From Cytophagaceae bacterium (GTDB lineage Bacteria > Bacteroidota > Bacteroidia > Cytophagales > Spirosomataceae), in assembly GCA_027491315.1 (NCBI GenBank), contig JAIXWL010000004.1, forward strand, positions 62,001-126,000: 64,000 nt of DNA. The letters run 5' to 3'. The translations under genes and the position numbers were made by a program. Positions 53,859-62,636 of this stretch are shown one piece after another. Within the stretch, counting starts at the first letter, position 1. Each line of letters begins with the position of its first letter. Below the pieces are notes generated by a model, which saw only the letters and a program-made list of their open reading frames with translations, was not told the origin of the DNA and searched no databases.

Positions 53859-55232
53859 ATGAAAAAAACGCAAGCTTATATTCAAGCAAATCAACAACGA
53901 TTTTTAGATGAATTATTGGATTTATTACGAATCCCCTCTATCTCGGCGGATCCTGCCTATGCTGGAGATGTTCGTAGAGCGGCAGAATATATTGCCCAAA
54001 ATTTACGTCAATCTGGTGCAGATCACGTTCGTTTAGAAGAAACTGCTGGCTTTCCAGTGGTTTATGGTGAGAAAATCATTGATCCACAAGCTCCTACTGT
54101 TTTGGTATATGGACATTATGATGTTCAACCTGCAGACCCTTTGGAATTATGGGAGAGCCCGCCCTTTGAACCAGTTATCAAAGATGATATCATTTATGCC
54201 CGTGGGTCTTGTGACGACAAAGGACAGGTTTTCATGCATGTGAAAGCCTTTGAAGCGATGTTAGCTACGGATAATTTACCTTGTAACATCAAGTTTATGA
54301 TTGAAGGGGAAGAGGAAATTGGCTCCAATAATTTAGCCATTTTTGTGGCGAATCATAAAGAATTATTGAAGGCAGATGTTATTTTGATTTCTGATACTGC
54401 CATCATTGCCAATGACATTCCATCCATTGATGTAGGTTTACGAGGTTTAAGCTATTTGGAAGTAAAAGTTCAAGGACCAAACCGCGACTTACATTCAGGG
54501 GTTTATGGAGGTGCGGTAGCAAATCCGATCAATATTTTATGTGAAATGATTGCCTCCATGCATGATGAATTTAATCGGATTACCATTCCAGGTTTTTATG
54601 ATGCTGTTCAAGAATTAAGTGCTTCCGACCGAGCGGCTATGGCTCAAACACCATTTGATTTGGATGCTTATCAAAAAGATTTAGGTATTGCTTCCGTACA
54701 TGGGGAAAAAGGCTATTCTACCCTTGAAAGAGCGTCCATCCGTCCGACACTGGATGTTAACGGAATATGGGGTGGATACATTGGTGAAGGGGCTAAAACA
54801 GTTCTCCCTTCGGTAGCGCATGCTAAAATTTCCATGCGATTAGTTCCAAATCAAAGTTCAGAAAAAATCACCCAGTTGTTTATAGATCATTTTAAGTCCA
54901 TAGCACCTAAAGGAGTGAAAGTGACTGTCACACCCCATCATGGTGGGGAGGCTTATGTGATGCCAACGGATTCCATTGCTTATCAAGCTGCTTCCAAGGC
55001 CTTAGCCGAGACATTTGGAAAAGAGCCCGTTCCTACTCGTGGCGGAGGAAGTATACCGGTACCTACTGTTTTTGAAAAAGAATTAGGAATTAAGTCGGTT
55101 TTAATGGGTTTTGGATTGGATTCAGATGCCATTCATTCGCCTAATGAGCATTTTGGCTTGTTTAATTTTTATAAAGGAATAGAAACAATTCCTCATTTTT
55201 TTAAGCATTTTTACACACTTTCTTCAAAATAA
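53859..55232 (+). CDS. M20-family dipeptidase (carnosinase/DapE-like)
   Basis: A 457-residue cytoplasmic metallopeptidase. The metal-site motifs are in order: TVLVYGHYDVQPADP (His and Asp), GSCDDKGQVF (bridging Asp), IEGEEEIGSNN (catalytic Glu pair), and a late HSPNEHF (His). The middle part has the dimerisation lid. It cleaves dipeptides; the match is to the CNDP-type branch. It ends in TAATG with murQ starting at the overlap, so the two are coupled and may both serve cell-wall peptide recycling. Confidence 0.94.
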   Translation: MKKTQAYIQANQQRFLDELLDLLRIPSISADPAYAGDVRRAAEYIAQNLRQSGADHVRLEETAGFPVVYGEKIIDPQAPTVLVYGHYDVQPADPLELWESPPFEPVIKDDIIYARGSCDDKGQVFMHVKAFEAMLATDNLPCNIKFMIEGEEEIGSNNLAIFVANHKELLKADVILISDTAIIANDIPSIDVGLRGLSYLEVKVQGPNRDLHSGVYGGAVANPINILCEMIASMHDEFNRITIPGFYDAVQELSASDRAAMAQTPFDLDAYQKDLGIASVHGEKGYSTLERASIRPTLDVNGIWGGYIGEGAKTVLPSVAHAKISMRLVPNQSSEKITQLFIDHFKSIAPKGVKVTVTPHHGGEAYVMPTDSIAYQAASKALAETFGKEPVPTRGGGSIPVPTVFEKELGIKSVLMGFGLDSDAIHSPNEHFGLFNFYKGIETIPHFFKHFYTLSSK

Positions 55233-56059
55233 TGACCGAGAATTTAAGCAAGCTAGCCACCGAGTCTGACTCTAATTATTTGGATTTGGATAAACAGTCG
55301 GTAGATACCATTTTACGACAAATCAATGCCGAAGATAAAACAGTGCCTTATTCGGTAGAAAAGGTGATACCTCAAATTGAGAAATTGGTCTTACAGATAG
55401 TTGCTAGAATGCAAAAGGGTGGCAGATTATTTTATATAGGAGCTGGTACAAGTGGTAGATTAGGAGTGGTAGATGCTTCGGAATGTCCTCCAACTTACGG
55501 AGTCCCTCATGATTGGGTTATAGGTTTAATTGCAGGGGGTGATGGCGCCATTCGAAGGGCTGTGGAAAATGCCGAAGATGATGAAAAGCAGGCATGGCTC
55601 GATATGAAAGCTTACGACATTGATGAACATGATGTGGTGATAGGTATTGCCGCCTCAGGAAGGACGCCTTATGTTATTGGAGGTCTACGAGATGCCAATG
55701 CCCACGGCGTTTTAACCGCTTGCATTGTTTGTAATGAGGGAAGTTTGATTGCCCAGGTGGCTCAATATCCGATCGAAGTGGTAGTGGGGCCTGAGTATGT
55801 GACGGGTAGTACTCGCATGAAATCAGGTACAGCACAGAAATTGGTTTTGAATATGATTTCGACTGCGGTAATGATTCGATTAGGTCGGGTTCGAGGAAAT
55901 AAAATGGTGGATATGGCCTTAAGTAACCACAAATTAGTTTTACGAGCCATTCGTATGGTTAAGGAGGCCACGGGTGTGACAGAAGATAAAGCTTCGGAAT
56001 TATTGGATCAACATGGAAGTGTTAGAGCTGCTGTGGATGCTTTTCATGCCTCTATTTAA
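55232..56059 (+). CDS. murQ: N-acetylmuramic acid 6-phosphate etherase
   Basis: Splits MurNAc 6-phosphate into GlcNAc 6-phosphate and D-lactate during recycling of peptidoglycan. The 275-residue SIS-domain protein opens LATESDSNYLDLDKQS and has YIGAGTSGRLGVVDASECPP, IGIAASGRTPYVIGG and GPEYVTGSTRMKSGTAQK, all MurQ signatures; it lacks the longer C-terminus of E. coli MurQ. It overlaps the dipeptidase stop by one base. Confidence 0.95.
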   Translation: MTENLSKLATESDSNYLDLDKQSVDTILRQINAEDKTVPYSVEKVIPQIEKLVLQIVARMQKGGRLFYIGAGTSGRLGVVDASECPPTYGVPHDWVIGLIAGGDGAIRRAVENAEDDEKQAWLDMKAYDIDEHDVVIGIAASGRTPYVIGGLRDANAHGVLTACIVCNEGSLIAQVAQYPIEVVVGPEYVTGSTRMKSGTAQKLVLNMISTAVMIRLGRVRGNKMVDMALSNHKLVLRAIRMVKEATGVTEDKASELLDQHGSVRAAVDAFHASI

Positions 56060-56143
56060 TAAAAAGGGAGAAATATGCGTAAAAGCATATAGAAAATAAC
56101 GTTTAAATCCCTTATTTTGTGAACAATTAAACATTCAATCAAA

Positions 56144-56470
56144 ATGAAAAAAATATCAAAATTTATTTTGGCTGTTACCTTAGGAACCTTTGCATTTGGA
56201 TTTCAAGCCCATGCAGAAGATTTTCCTGCTGATATCAAGCCATTAATGCAAAAATATACTTGCTTTGCTTGTCACAAGGTAGACGCTCGTTTAGTTGGAC
56301 CAGCCTACACCGAAGTTGCTAAGAAAAAGTATAGCAATGCGAAAATTGTTGAATTAATTGCGAATCCAAAACCAGAGAACTGGCCAGGTTACCCACCAAT
56401 GATGGCATTGAAAAATGTGCCAAAGGCGGATGCCATGAAAATTGCTTCTTGGATCAATTCTTTGAAATAA
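56144..56470 (+). CDS. Small periplasmic cytochrome c (class I)
   Basis: A 108-residue protein with a signal peptide (MKKISKFILAVTLG, ending HAED). The heme motif CFACH spans residues 40-44, followed by DARLVGPAYTEVAKKK, and Met86/Met87 in YPPMMALK supply the likely distal ligand. This is the layout of c551-type electron carriers. It has its own terminator and no enzyme partner next door; it could in principle take electrons from the GMC dehydrogenase 33 kb away, but nothing in the sequence shows this. Confidence 0.9.
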   Translation: MKKISKFILAVTLGTFAFGFQAHAEDFPADIKPLMQKYTCFACHKVDARLVGPAYTEVAKKKYSNAKIVELIANPKPENWPGYPPMMALKNVPKADAMKIASWINSLK

Positions 56471-56474
56471 GCAT

Positions 56475-56506
56475 AAAAAAAATCCCGAATCAATCGGGAT
56501 TTTTTT
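56475..56506. terminator. Bidirectional terminator between cytochrome c and the DUF5606 gene
   Basis: Stem AATCCCGA/TCGGGATT (56481-56488 with 56494-56501) extended by A and T runs, 5-nt loop. Confidence 0.85.
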
Positions 56507-56523
56507 ATTTAGTATGGAGCGGC

Positions 56524-57048
56524 TTATTTAGTCGCATTTGCTTTTTTAGGAGCTTTCTCCGTTTTTTCTTCTGTCACTTCTTTTACTTCCTTTGCTGCTT
56601 TGGGCGCTTTTGCCGCCTTTTCCACCTTAGGCTCGGCAGGAGCAGTTTGGAACATATCAGGAGTATTATTCACTAAAATTAAATACCAAGAAAGGATTTT
56701 TTTGATGTCTGAGGCATATACACGATCCGAATCGTAGTTTGGAACAATGCTGGCTAATAAGCCAAATAACTCTGAATCACTTGCCTTTTTTGGCTCGATT
56801 TGTAAGCTTCCCTGACATACAGTATGAATCTTTTGGAATAAATCACCTAATGGCAAGGTGCTATCTTGGTGATCATCTAAGTATAGTGAGATATCTTTTA
56901 ATACAGAAATACGTGTTTGACCACTAACAACAGACTTTTGCTTAAGAGCATCTAATGTTTCTACAATAACCCCCGTACGAGTGGGTTTCAATACTCTAAA
57001 TAATCCGCTTTTGCCTGAGATGTGGGCAATTTCATTTAATAATTCCAT
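56524..57048 (-). CDS. DUF5606 domain protein
   Basis: A 174-residue protein of a Bacteroidota-restricted family. The N-terminus (LNEIAHISGKSGLFRVLKPT, then VIVETLDALKQKS) is a small beta-rich domain, and residues ~45-135 are helical with SVLKDISLYLDD. The last ~35 residues are a Lys/Ala/Glu-rich tail (KAPKAAKEVKEV), probably disordered. Its function is unknown. It lies 29 nt downstream of engB on the same strand and may share its transcript, which would hint at a link to ribosome assembly or translation. Confidence 0.85.
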   Translation of the reverse strand: MELLNEIAHISGKSGLFRVLKPTRTGVIVETLDALKQKSVVSGQTRISVLKDISLYLDDHQDSTLPLGDLFQKIHTVCQGSLQIEPKKASDSELFGLLASIVPNYDSDRVYASDIKKILSWYLILVNNTPDMFQTAPAEPKVEKAAKAPKAAKEVKEVTEEKTEKAPKKANATK

Positions 57049-57077
57049 GTGTGATGTTTAATTCGGTCGCAAAAATA

Positions 57078-57695
57078 TTAAGATTTCCTTGATTTATAGG
57101 GAGATGAGTCAATTAATTCCTGAATACTGGCTAAGATTTCTTCTCTTCCTTGATGTTTTTCAGCGGAAGTGATGAACATTTTCGGTAAAGCTTCCCAAGA
57201 TTGTAATAAGTATTCTTGGTAATGTTTGAAATTGTCATCCACCTGTTTTTGAGATAATTTATCCGCTTTGGTGAAGACAATGTAAAAAGGAATTTGTTCT
57301 TCCGCCATTCTTTCCATGAAAGCAATATCCACGGGTTGAGGCTTCAAACGTAGGTCTACCAATAAAAACAAACAGGTTAAACTTTTACGATTGATCAAGT
57401 AATCTAAAATCATCTTTTCAAATTCCTTTCTCTTTTCTTTGCTTACTTGGGCGTAACCATAGCCAGGTAAATCCACTAAATACCAGTTGTCGTTAATCAA
57501 AAAGTGATTGATTAATTGCGTTTTACCTGGTGTTTGAGATGTTTTGGCTAATTTTTTATGAAAGGTAATGGAGTTGATTAAAGAAGATTTACCCACATTC
57601 GAACGACCTATGAAGGCAAATTCTGGGAATTTGTCAGGCGGACATTTTAAGTAATCGGTATTACTGGTGATGAATTGCGCACTAATTACTTGCAT
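57078..57695 (-). CDS. engB: Ribosome-biogenesis GTPase EngB (YsxC/YihA)
   Basis: A 205-residue GTPase needed for large-subunit assembly in other bacteria. The GTP-binding motifs are clear: G1 GRSNVGKS at residues 30-37, G2 Thr in KTSQTPGKTQ, G3 DLPGYGYAQ and G4 TKAD. Length is typical. It is the first gene of a pair with the DUF5606 protein, divergent from hemE across an AT-rich gap with a dyad repeat. Confidence 0.96.
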   Translation of the reverse strand: MQVISAQFITSNTDYLKCPPDKFPEFAFIGRSNVGKSSLINSITFHKKLAKTSQTPGKTQLINHFLINDNWYLVDLPGYGYAQVSKEKRKEFEKMILDYLINRKSLTCLFLLVDLRLKPQPVDIAFMERMAEEQIPFYIVFTKADKLSQKQVDDNFKHYQEYLLQSWEALPKMFITSAEKHQGREEILASIQELIDSSPYKSRKS

Positions 57696-57745
57696 ATGGG
57701 TAACAGGTTAAGATGGTAAAGATACAAGGATATTATTTATTAGGG

Positions 57746-57836
57746 TTTAGTTATTAGTTATTAGGGATGAGTTTTTAGTGATTTCGGCATGGCAGGTATC
57801 TCTAATCACTAATAACTAATCACTATTAACTAATCA
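57746..57836. repeat. AT-rich dyad repeat between engB and hemE
   Basis: Short TTAGTTATTAG-type units face AATCACTAATAACTAAT-type units. The clearest pair is TTAGTGATT (57775-57783) with AATCACTAA (57804-57812), and ATTAGTTATTA (57753-57763) is the reverse complement of 57810-57820. The two arms contain shared sub-repeats, so several pairings are possible. Confidence 0.55.
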
Positions 57837-57852
57837 TTTGCCATTTCTTAAC

Positions 57853-57860
57853 TACCTTTG
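57853..57860 (+). promoter_or_regulatory. Probable -7 box of hemE
   Basis: TACCTTTG matches TAnnTTTG and lies 16 nt before the hemE start. No TTG at the expected -33 distance. It argues against the in-frame TTG at 57838 as start. Confidence 0.38.
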
Positions 57861-57876
57861 TGGCTTGATTTACAAT

Positions 57877-58908
57877 ATGGAAGTACTACAAAATGATCGC
57901 CTGATTAGGGCTGCGAAAGGGTTGCCAGTAGATAGAATACCTGTCTGGGTGATGCGTCAAGCTGGAAGAATCTTGCCAGAGTATAGAGAAGTTAGGGCCA
58001 AGGCTGGTTCTTTTATAGGATTGGCCACCCATCCGGAGTGGGCAGCCGAAGTAACCATTCAGCCGGTAGATCGATTTGATGTAGATGCTGCTATTATTTT
58101 TTCAGATATTTTGGTCGTTCCCGAAGCCATGGGCTTGCCCTATGTGATGGAGGAGCAAAAGGGCCCTGTATTTCCTCAGGTCATTCGTTCCCAAGCGGAT
58201 CTAAATGCCTTGAAAACAGCCGTTCCCGAAGAGGATTTGGCCTATGTGTTGGATGCCATAAAAATTGTTAAGCGGGATTTGTCGGGTAAAATACCTTTAA
58301 TAGGTTTTGCTGGGGCACCATTTACTATATTTTGTTATATGGTGGAAGGGAAAGGGTCTAAAACTTTTTCTCAGGCTAAAAAAATGCTTTATGCTGAACC
58401 CGCTTTAGCACATGCGCTATTGCAAAAAATTACGGATTCTACCATTGCCTACCTGAAAGCCCAAGTGGCGGCAGGTGCCAACTTGATTCAAGTATTTGAT
58501 TCTTGGGCAGGTATTTTGTCTCCAGCCCAATACAGTATTTTTTCCACTCCTTACCTCAAGCAAATTTGCGATGCTTTAACTGAGGTTCCGGTGACCTTAT
58601 TCGCAAAGGGTGCGTTTTTTGCTCGAGAAGAAATGGCTCAATTGAATTGCGCTACCATTGGATTGGATTGGAACATGGATATTCAGGAATCAAGAAAACT
58701 GGTAGGTCCGAATAGAACACTTCAAGGTAATTTAGATCCATGTGCACTTTATGGCGATTTTAAAACGGTAGAGAGTGAAACCAAAAAGATGATCGATCAA
58801 TTTGGGACCCAGCGCTATATAGCCAATTTAGGCCACGGCGTTTATCCTGACATCCACCCAGATAAGGTGAAATGTTTTGTTGATACCGTTCATAATTATC
58901 CAGTATAA
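57877..58908 (+). CDS. hemE: Uroporphyrinogen decarboxylase
   Basis: Removes four carboxyl groups from uroporphyrinogen III in heme synthesis. From ATG 57877 the protein has 343 residues: [15 protein letters not shown], then [20 protein letters not shown] with the substrate-binding Arg residues, [17 protein letters not shown] with the conserved Asp, and the C-terminal [17 protein letters not shown]. The frame is open back to a TTG at 57838, but those extra residues do not match the family. It is monocistronic with a strong terminator; no other heme genes lie nearby. Confidence 0.97.
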   Translation: MEVLQNDRLIRAAKGLPVDRIPVWVMRQAGRILPEYREVRAKAGSFIGLATHPEWAAEVTIQPVDRFDVDAAIIFSDILVVPEAMGLPYVMEEQKGPVFPQVIRSQADLNALKTAVPEEDLAYVLDAIKIVKRDLSGKIPLIGFAGAPFTIFCYMVEGKGSKTFSQAKKMLYAEPALAHALLQKITDSTIAYLKAQVAAGANLIQVFDSWAGILSPAQYSIFSTPYLKQICDALTEVPVTLFAKGAFFAREEMAQLNCATIGLDWNMDIQESRKLVGPNRTLQGNLDPCALYGDFKTVESETKKMIDQFGTQRYIANLGHGVYPDIHPDKVKCFVDTVHNYPV

Positions 58909-58932
58909 TTTATTGAATAGTTGGTAAAAATG

Positions 58933-58965
58933 AAAAAGCTCAGGGTTTAAACCCTGAGCTTTTTT
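58933..58965 (+). terminator. Rho-independent terminator after hemE
   Basis: Perfect palindrome with 16-bp arms (58933-58948 and 58949-58964), A run before and T run after, so a tight hairpin with a T tail forms. Confidence 0.85.
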
Positions 58966-59013
58966 GATTATCAATATCTTGGACAATATCTTTAAAAACT
59001 TATTCGTTTTTGC

Positions 59014-59046
59014 AACGCTGTCAAGGTTTCAAACCTTGACAGCGTT
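59014..59046. repeat. Perfect 33-bp palindrome between hemE and guaB
   Basis: Two perfect 16-bp arms (59014-59029 and 59031-59046), beginning AACGCTGTCAAGG, around a single central base. There is no T run beyond either arm, so it is not a usual terminator. It lies 20 bp before the guaB stop codon on the minus strand. It resembles dispersed REP-like palindromes of Bacteroidota, which is inference. Confidence 0.7.
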
Positions 59047-59065
59047 AAGGGAAAAAAACTGTTTT

Positions 59066-60535
59066 TTATTTAGCACTATAATTCGGTGCTTCTTTGGAAA
59101 TGCTGACATCATGCGGATGGCTTTCTTTCACGCCCGCCGAAGTGATTTTAACAAATTTGGCCTGTTGCATATCCGCAATAGTACCCGCTCCGCAATAACC
59201 CATACCAGCTTTTAATCCACCTACCATTTGGTATAGAATTTCCGTCACCGAACCCTTAAATGGTACTCGACCTACGATACCCTCAGGAACCAATTTTTTA
59301 ATATCATCTTCCGCATCTTGAAAATATCGATCCTTAGATCCATCTTCCATGGCCTCTAAAGAGCCCATGCCGCGGTACGATTTAAATTTACGACCTTCTA
59401 GAATGATCATTTCACCCGGTGCTTCGTCAGTACCTGCTAAAAGGGATCCAATCATTACGGTACTTGCACCTCCTGCGATGGCTTTGGCAATATCCCCTGA
59501 AAAACGAATACCTCCATCAGCAATTAATGGAATGTTATAAGGTTCTAGGGCCTTAGCAGCCTCATATACCGCAGTTAATTGGGGCATTCCCACACCTGCA
59601 ATGATACGGGTAGTACAAATACTGCCTGGACCCACCCCCACTTTTACGGCATCCGCTCCTGCCTCAGCTAATGCTTTGGCCGCTTCTCCCGTAGCGATAT
59701 TGCCCACAATTACATCCAAACTTGGGTAGGAAGTTTTAACGGATTTCAAAGCATCTATGACACCTTTGGAATGGCCATGTGCTGTATCTATACTAATTAC
59801 GTCTACACCTACTTGAACCAATGCTTGTACACGATCCAATAAGTCGGGGGTAACTCCAACAGCGGCTCCCACTCGTAAACGACCCAACGAATCTTTCGAA
59901 GCCAAAGGGTGGCTTTTACGCTTTAAAATATCTTTATAGGTAATTAATCCAATCAATCGACCATTCTTGTCGATGATGGGTAATTTCTCAATTTTATGCT
60001 CTTGCAAAATACTCTCCGCCGCTTCCATGCTAATTCCTTCATTCGCCGTGATTAAATTAACCTTGGTCATGATTTCATGTACAGGTCTAGCCGTTTCCTT
60101 TTGGAAACGTAAATCACGGTTTGTTAGAATACCAACCAAAATTCCTTGGGTATCAATGACAGGAATACCCCCAATTTTAAATTCCTTCATGATGCGCTGA
60201 GCATCTCCCAAAGTTTGCGTATCATGTAAGGTAATGGGATCGATGATCATTCCTGATTCTGAACGCTTTACTTTGCGAACTTGTGCCGCTTGCTGAGCAA
60301 TCGTCATATTTTTATGAATGATTCCAATGCCTCCCTCTTGCGCTAAAGCAATGGCCAAGTCAGCCTCAGTCACCGTATCCATGGCAGCAGAAACAATAGG
60401 GATATTCAAACTGATATTTTTGGTCAGTCGAGTTTGAGTCTTTACATCACGTGGTAAGACTTCGGAATAGGCAGGAAGCAACAGTACGTCGTCGTAGGTG
60501 AGAGCTTCAAAAAGAAATTTGGATGAATCAAGCAT
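59066..60535 (-). CDS. guaB: Inosine-5'-monophosphate dehydrogenase
   Basis: Rate-limiting step of guanine nucleotide synthesis, oxidising IMP to XMP. The 489-residue protein has the (beta/alpha)8 barrel interrupted at about residues 95-210 by two CBS domains, catalytic Cys307 in [13 protein letters not shown], and the NAD-binding and flap motifs [20 protein letters not shown] and [10 protein letters not shown]. Length is standard. The terminator-like palindrome downstream is discussed separately. On the minus strand a -7-like TAACTTTG (60601-60608) lies 65 nt before the start. Confidence 0.98.
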   Translation of the reverse strand: MLDSSKFLFEALTYDDVLLLPAYSEVLPRDVKTQTRLTKNISLNIPIVSAAMDTVTEADLAIALAQEGGIGIIHKNMTIAQQAAQVRKVKRSESGMIIDPITLHDTQTLGDAQRIMKEFKIGGIPVIDTQGILVGILTNRDLRFQKETARPVHEIMTKVNLITANEGISMEAAESILQEHKIEKLPIIDKNGRLIGLITYKDILKRKSHPLASKDSLGRLRVGAAVGVTPDLLDRVQALVQVGVDVISIDTAHGHSKGVIDALKSVKTSYPSLDVIVGNIATGEAAKALAEAGADAVKVGVGPGSICTTRIIAGVGMPQLTAVYEAAKALEPYNIPLIADGGIRFSGDIAKAIAGGASTVMIGSLLAGTDEAPGEMIILEGRKFKSYRGMGSLEAMEDGSKDRYFQDAEDDIKKLVPEGIVGRVPFKGSVTEILYQMVGGLKAGMGYCGAGTIADMQQAKFVKITSAGVKESHPHDVSISKEAPNYSAK

Positions 60536-60600
60536 GGCAAATAGTTTGAACGGGAATTGGATTTATCGGATGAAGGCGAACCATACCCTTATTTGCGAGA

Positions 60601-60608
60601 CAAAGTTA
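60601..60608 (-). promoter_or_regulatory. Possible -7 box of guaB
   Basis: Reads TAACTTTG on the minus strand, matching TAnnTTTG, giving a leader of about 55-60 nt. No clear -33 element. Confidence 0.33.
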
Positions 60609-60633
60609 CAATTTTTTTTGTAATATTTGACAG

Positions 60634-61635
60634 ATGAATAAAAAATCCCTGCTAGCCGCTGCCTTACTGATGTTCAGCGGCTTTTTGACGCAAGCTCAAT
60701 GGACCAAATATCGATTTGAAACAGCCAGAATGGGCTCTCCATTTCGAATCATTGTCTCTACTCAAGATTCGACAGGATTGTCTCAAACCATTAAAAATGC
60801 ACAAGCCTTAGCAGCGAATTTGGAATCGCAATTAAGTGATTATCAGCCTAATTCTGATGTTAGTCAAGTGAATCTAAGAGCGGGAACGGGGCAATTTTTT
60901 CCAATTAAGGAACCATTTAAAGCTATCTTAAAGGAATCGATGTTGGCATTTGAGCAAAGTGGAGGAGACCTGAATATTTTTATTGGGAAATTAGTAGCTG
61001 CGTGGAGAATAGCAAGAAAGACACATGTTTTACCAGCGGAAGATGTATTACAATTTGGACTAAAGGCCACAGAAATAGCTTGTTTAGAATTTAATGCGGA
61101 TAGTAGTGCTATTCGATTAACTAATTCAGCTTGTCAAATAGACTTGGGTTCTATTGGGAAAGGTTTTGTAGCCCAACGAGTTTTGGATTTTTTAAGGAAA
61201 TCAGGGTATCCTTATGCCTTAGTAGATGCAGGAGGGAAAATTTGCGCCAGCCAAGTAAATCCCAACGGAGATGCATGGAAAGTCGGTCTAGAATTGCCCA
61301 ATTCAAAAAAAGTAGCAGTTGATTTTATTGAAATTAAAAACCAATCGATAGCAAGTTCAGGTAAAACCTATCAGCAAGTTGAAATTGCTGGAAAAAATTA
61401 TTCTCATGTCATTAATCCCAAGACAGGCCTAGGATTGGAGCATGCTCGATCGGCTACTGCCATAGCACCTGATGGAGCAAGGGCAGATTGGATAGCCACA
61501 GCTGCTACGATGATGGAATTGGACAAGATCAAAGAATTACTAAAAAGCATTCCCAAGGTGCAGGTGCTTGTATGGGAATACCAAAATGGGGAATTGGAAA
61601 TATTATTGAATCATGGTATCTTGAAAGTCGATTAG
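60634..61635 (+). CDS. apbE: FAD:protein FMN transferase (ApbE family), exported
   Basis: Attaches FMN covalently to a Thr/Ser of target flavoproteins, or otherwise hydrolyses FAD, in the periplasm. The 333-residue protein has a signal peptide (MNKKSLLAAALLMFSGFLTQAQ), the N-terminal FETARMGSPFRII, DLGSIGKGFVAQRVLDFLRK with the FAD-binding segment, ALVDAGGKI, and SYSHVINPKTGLG-like metal-binding SHVINPKTGLG. The target flavoprotein is not adjacent. It lies 13 nt before the SUMF1-like gene and is probably co-transcribed. Confidence 0.93.
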   Translation: MNKKSLLAAALLMFSGFLTQAQWTKYRFETARMGSPFRIIVSTQDSTGLSQTIKNAQALAANLESQLSDYQPNSDVSQVNLRAGTGQFFPIKEPFKAILKESMLAFEQSGGDLNIFIGKLVAAWRIARKTHVLPAEDVLQFGLKATEIACLEFNADSSAIRLTNSACQIDLGSIGKGFVAQRVLDFLRKSGYPYALVDAGGKICASQVNPNGDAWKVGLELPNSKKVAVDFIEIKNQSIASSGKTYQQVEIAGKNYSHVINPKTGLGLEHARSATAIAPDGARADWIATAATMMELDKIKELLKSIPKVQVLVWEYQNGELEILLNHGILKVD

Positions 61636-61648
61636 AATTAATTAAAGA

Positions 61649-62611
61649 ATGAATAGAAAATTACGTGTATTAGTACTGGCCTTGAGTGTAGGGATAAGTC
61701 AGCTTGGAATGGGGCAGCAATTAAAATCATACCGACAAACCATTCCTAATTCTACGGTAGCATTTGATATGCAGGCCATTCCTGCGGGTAATTTGTTATT
61801 GGGAAGTCCGAATACTGAGGCGGGGAGAAATGCAGATGAGGGTCCTCAACAAAAATTGACCATGGAGGCATTTTGGATGGGGAAAACCGAAGTGACCTAT
61901 GACGAGTATCAATTGTTTTTTGAAGAAGATCGTGATCCTGCTCCCAAACCAGCTAAAGAAGGACCCGATGCTATTTCTCGTCCTAGTCCACCCTACATTG
62001 ATTTTACCCTTGGAATGGGAAAAGTAGGGGGCTACCCAGCCAATTCCATGCAGCATTTTGCTGCGCTGATGTATTGTAAGTGGTTATATGCCAAAACCCA
62101 GATATTTTACCGATTACCTACCGAGGCCGAATGGGAATATGCGTGTCGGGCTGGTGGTAAAGGAGCTTATTCTTCCTTATCAGCCAATGAGAAATTAGAA
62201 GATTACGCTTGGATAGCTAGTAATTCAGGGGATAAATACCATTTGGTTGGTCAGAAAAAGCCCAATGCTTGGGGATTATATGATATGCTAGGAAATGTAC
62301 ATGAATGGGTATTGGATCATTATGAGCCAACTTACTCAGCTAATAAAAAGGCACATCAAGCGATTTTTAAAGATAAATATGCGGATGCCATTGTCCGTGG
62401 AGGTAGTTTCCGGGATGAGGCCAACATGGCTCGAAGTGCCAGCCGATTAGCCGCTGATCCAGTTTGGAACCGAAGAGATCCGCAGGAGCCTAAAAGTAAA
62501 TGGTGGAATGCAGATGCTCCTTTTGTAGGATTTCGTATCATGCGCCCTGCCAAACAACCAAGTCCGGAGGAAGTTCGGGCATTTTTTGATCAATATTTAA
62601 AAGATTTTTAA
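61649..62611 (+). CDS. Formylglycine-generating enzyme (SUMF1) family exported protein
   Basis: A 320-residue protein with a signal peptide (ending GMGQ, residues ~21-24). Residues ~40-310 are an FGE-sulfatase fold: GNLLLGSPNTEAGRNADEGP, FWMGKTEVTYDEYQLF, YRLPTEAEWEYACRAGG, LYDMLGNVHEWVLDHY, and VRGGSFRDEANMARSASR, closing with GFRIMRP. True formylglycine enzymes need two copper-binding cysteines in the C-terminal part; I do not see a matching CxxxxC pair, so it may be a structural or lectin-like relative, as with GldJ/GldK gliding proteins. It lies between apbE and the Gfo/Idh gene. Confidence 0.88.
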   Translation: MNRKLRVLVLALSVGISQLGMGQQLKSYRQTIPNSTVAFDMQAIPAGNLLLGSPNTEAGRNADEGPQQKLTMEAFWMGKTEVTYDEYQLFFEEDRDPAPKPAKEGPDAISRPSPPYIDFTLGMGKVGGYPANSMQHFAALMYCKWLYAKTQIFYRLPTEAEWEYACRAGGKGAYSSLSANEKLEDYAWIASNSGDKYHLVGQKKPNAWGLYDMLGNVHEWVLDHYEPTYSANKKAHQAIFKDKYADAIVRGGSFRDEANMARSASRLAADPVWNRRDPQEPKSKWWNADAPFVGFRIMRPAKQPSPEEVRAFFDQYLKDF

Positions 62612-62636
62612 CCTTCAAAATAGATACCTAAATAAC

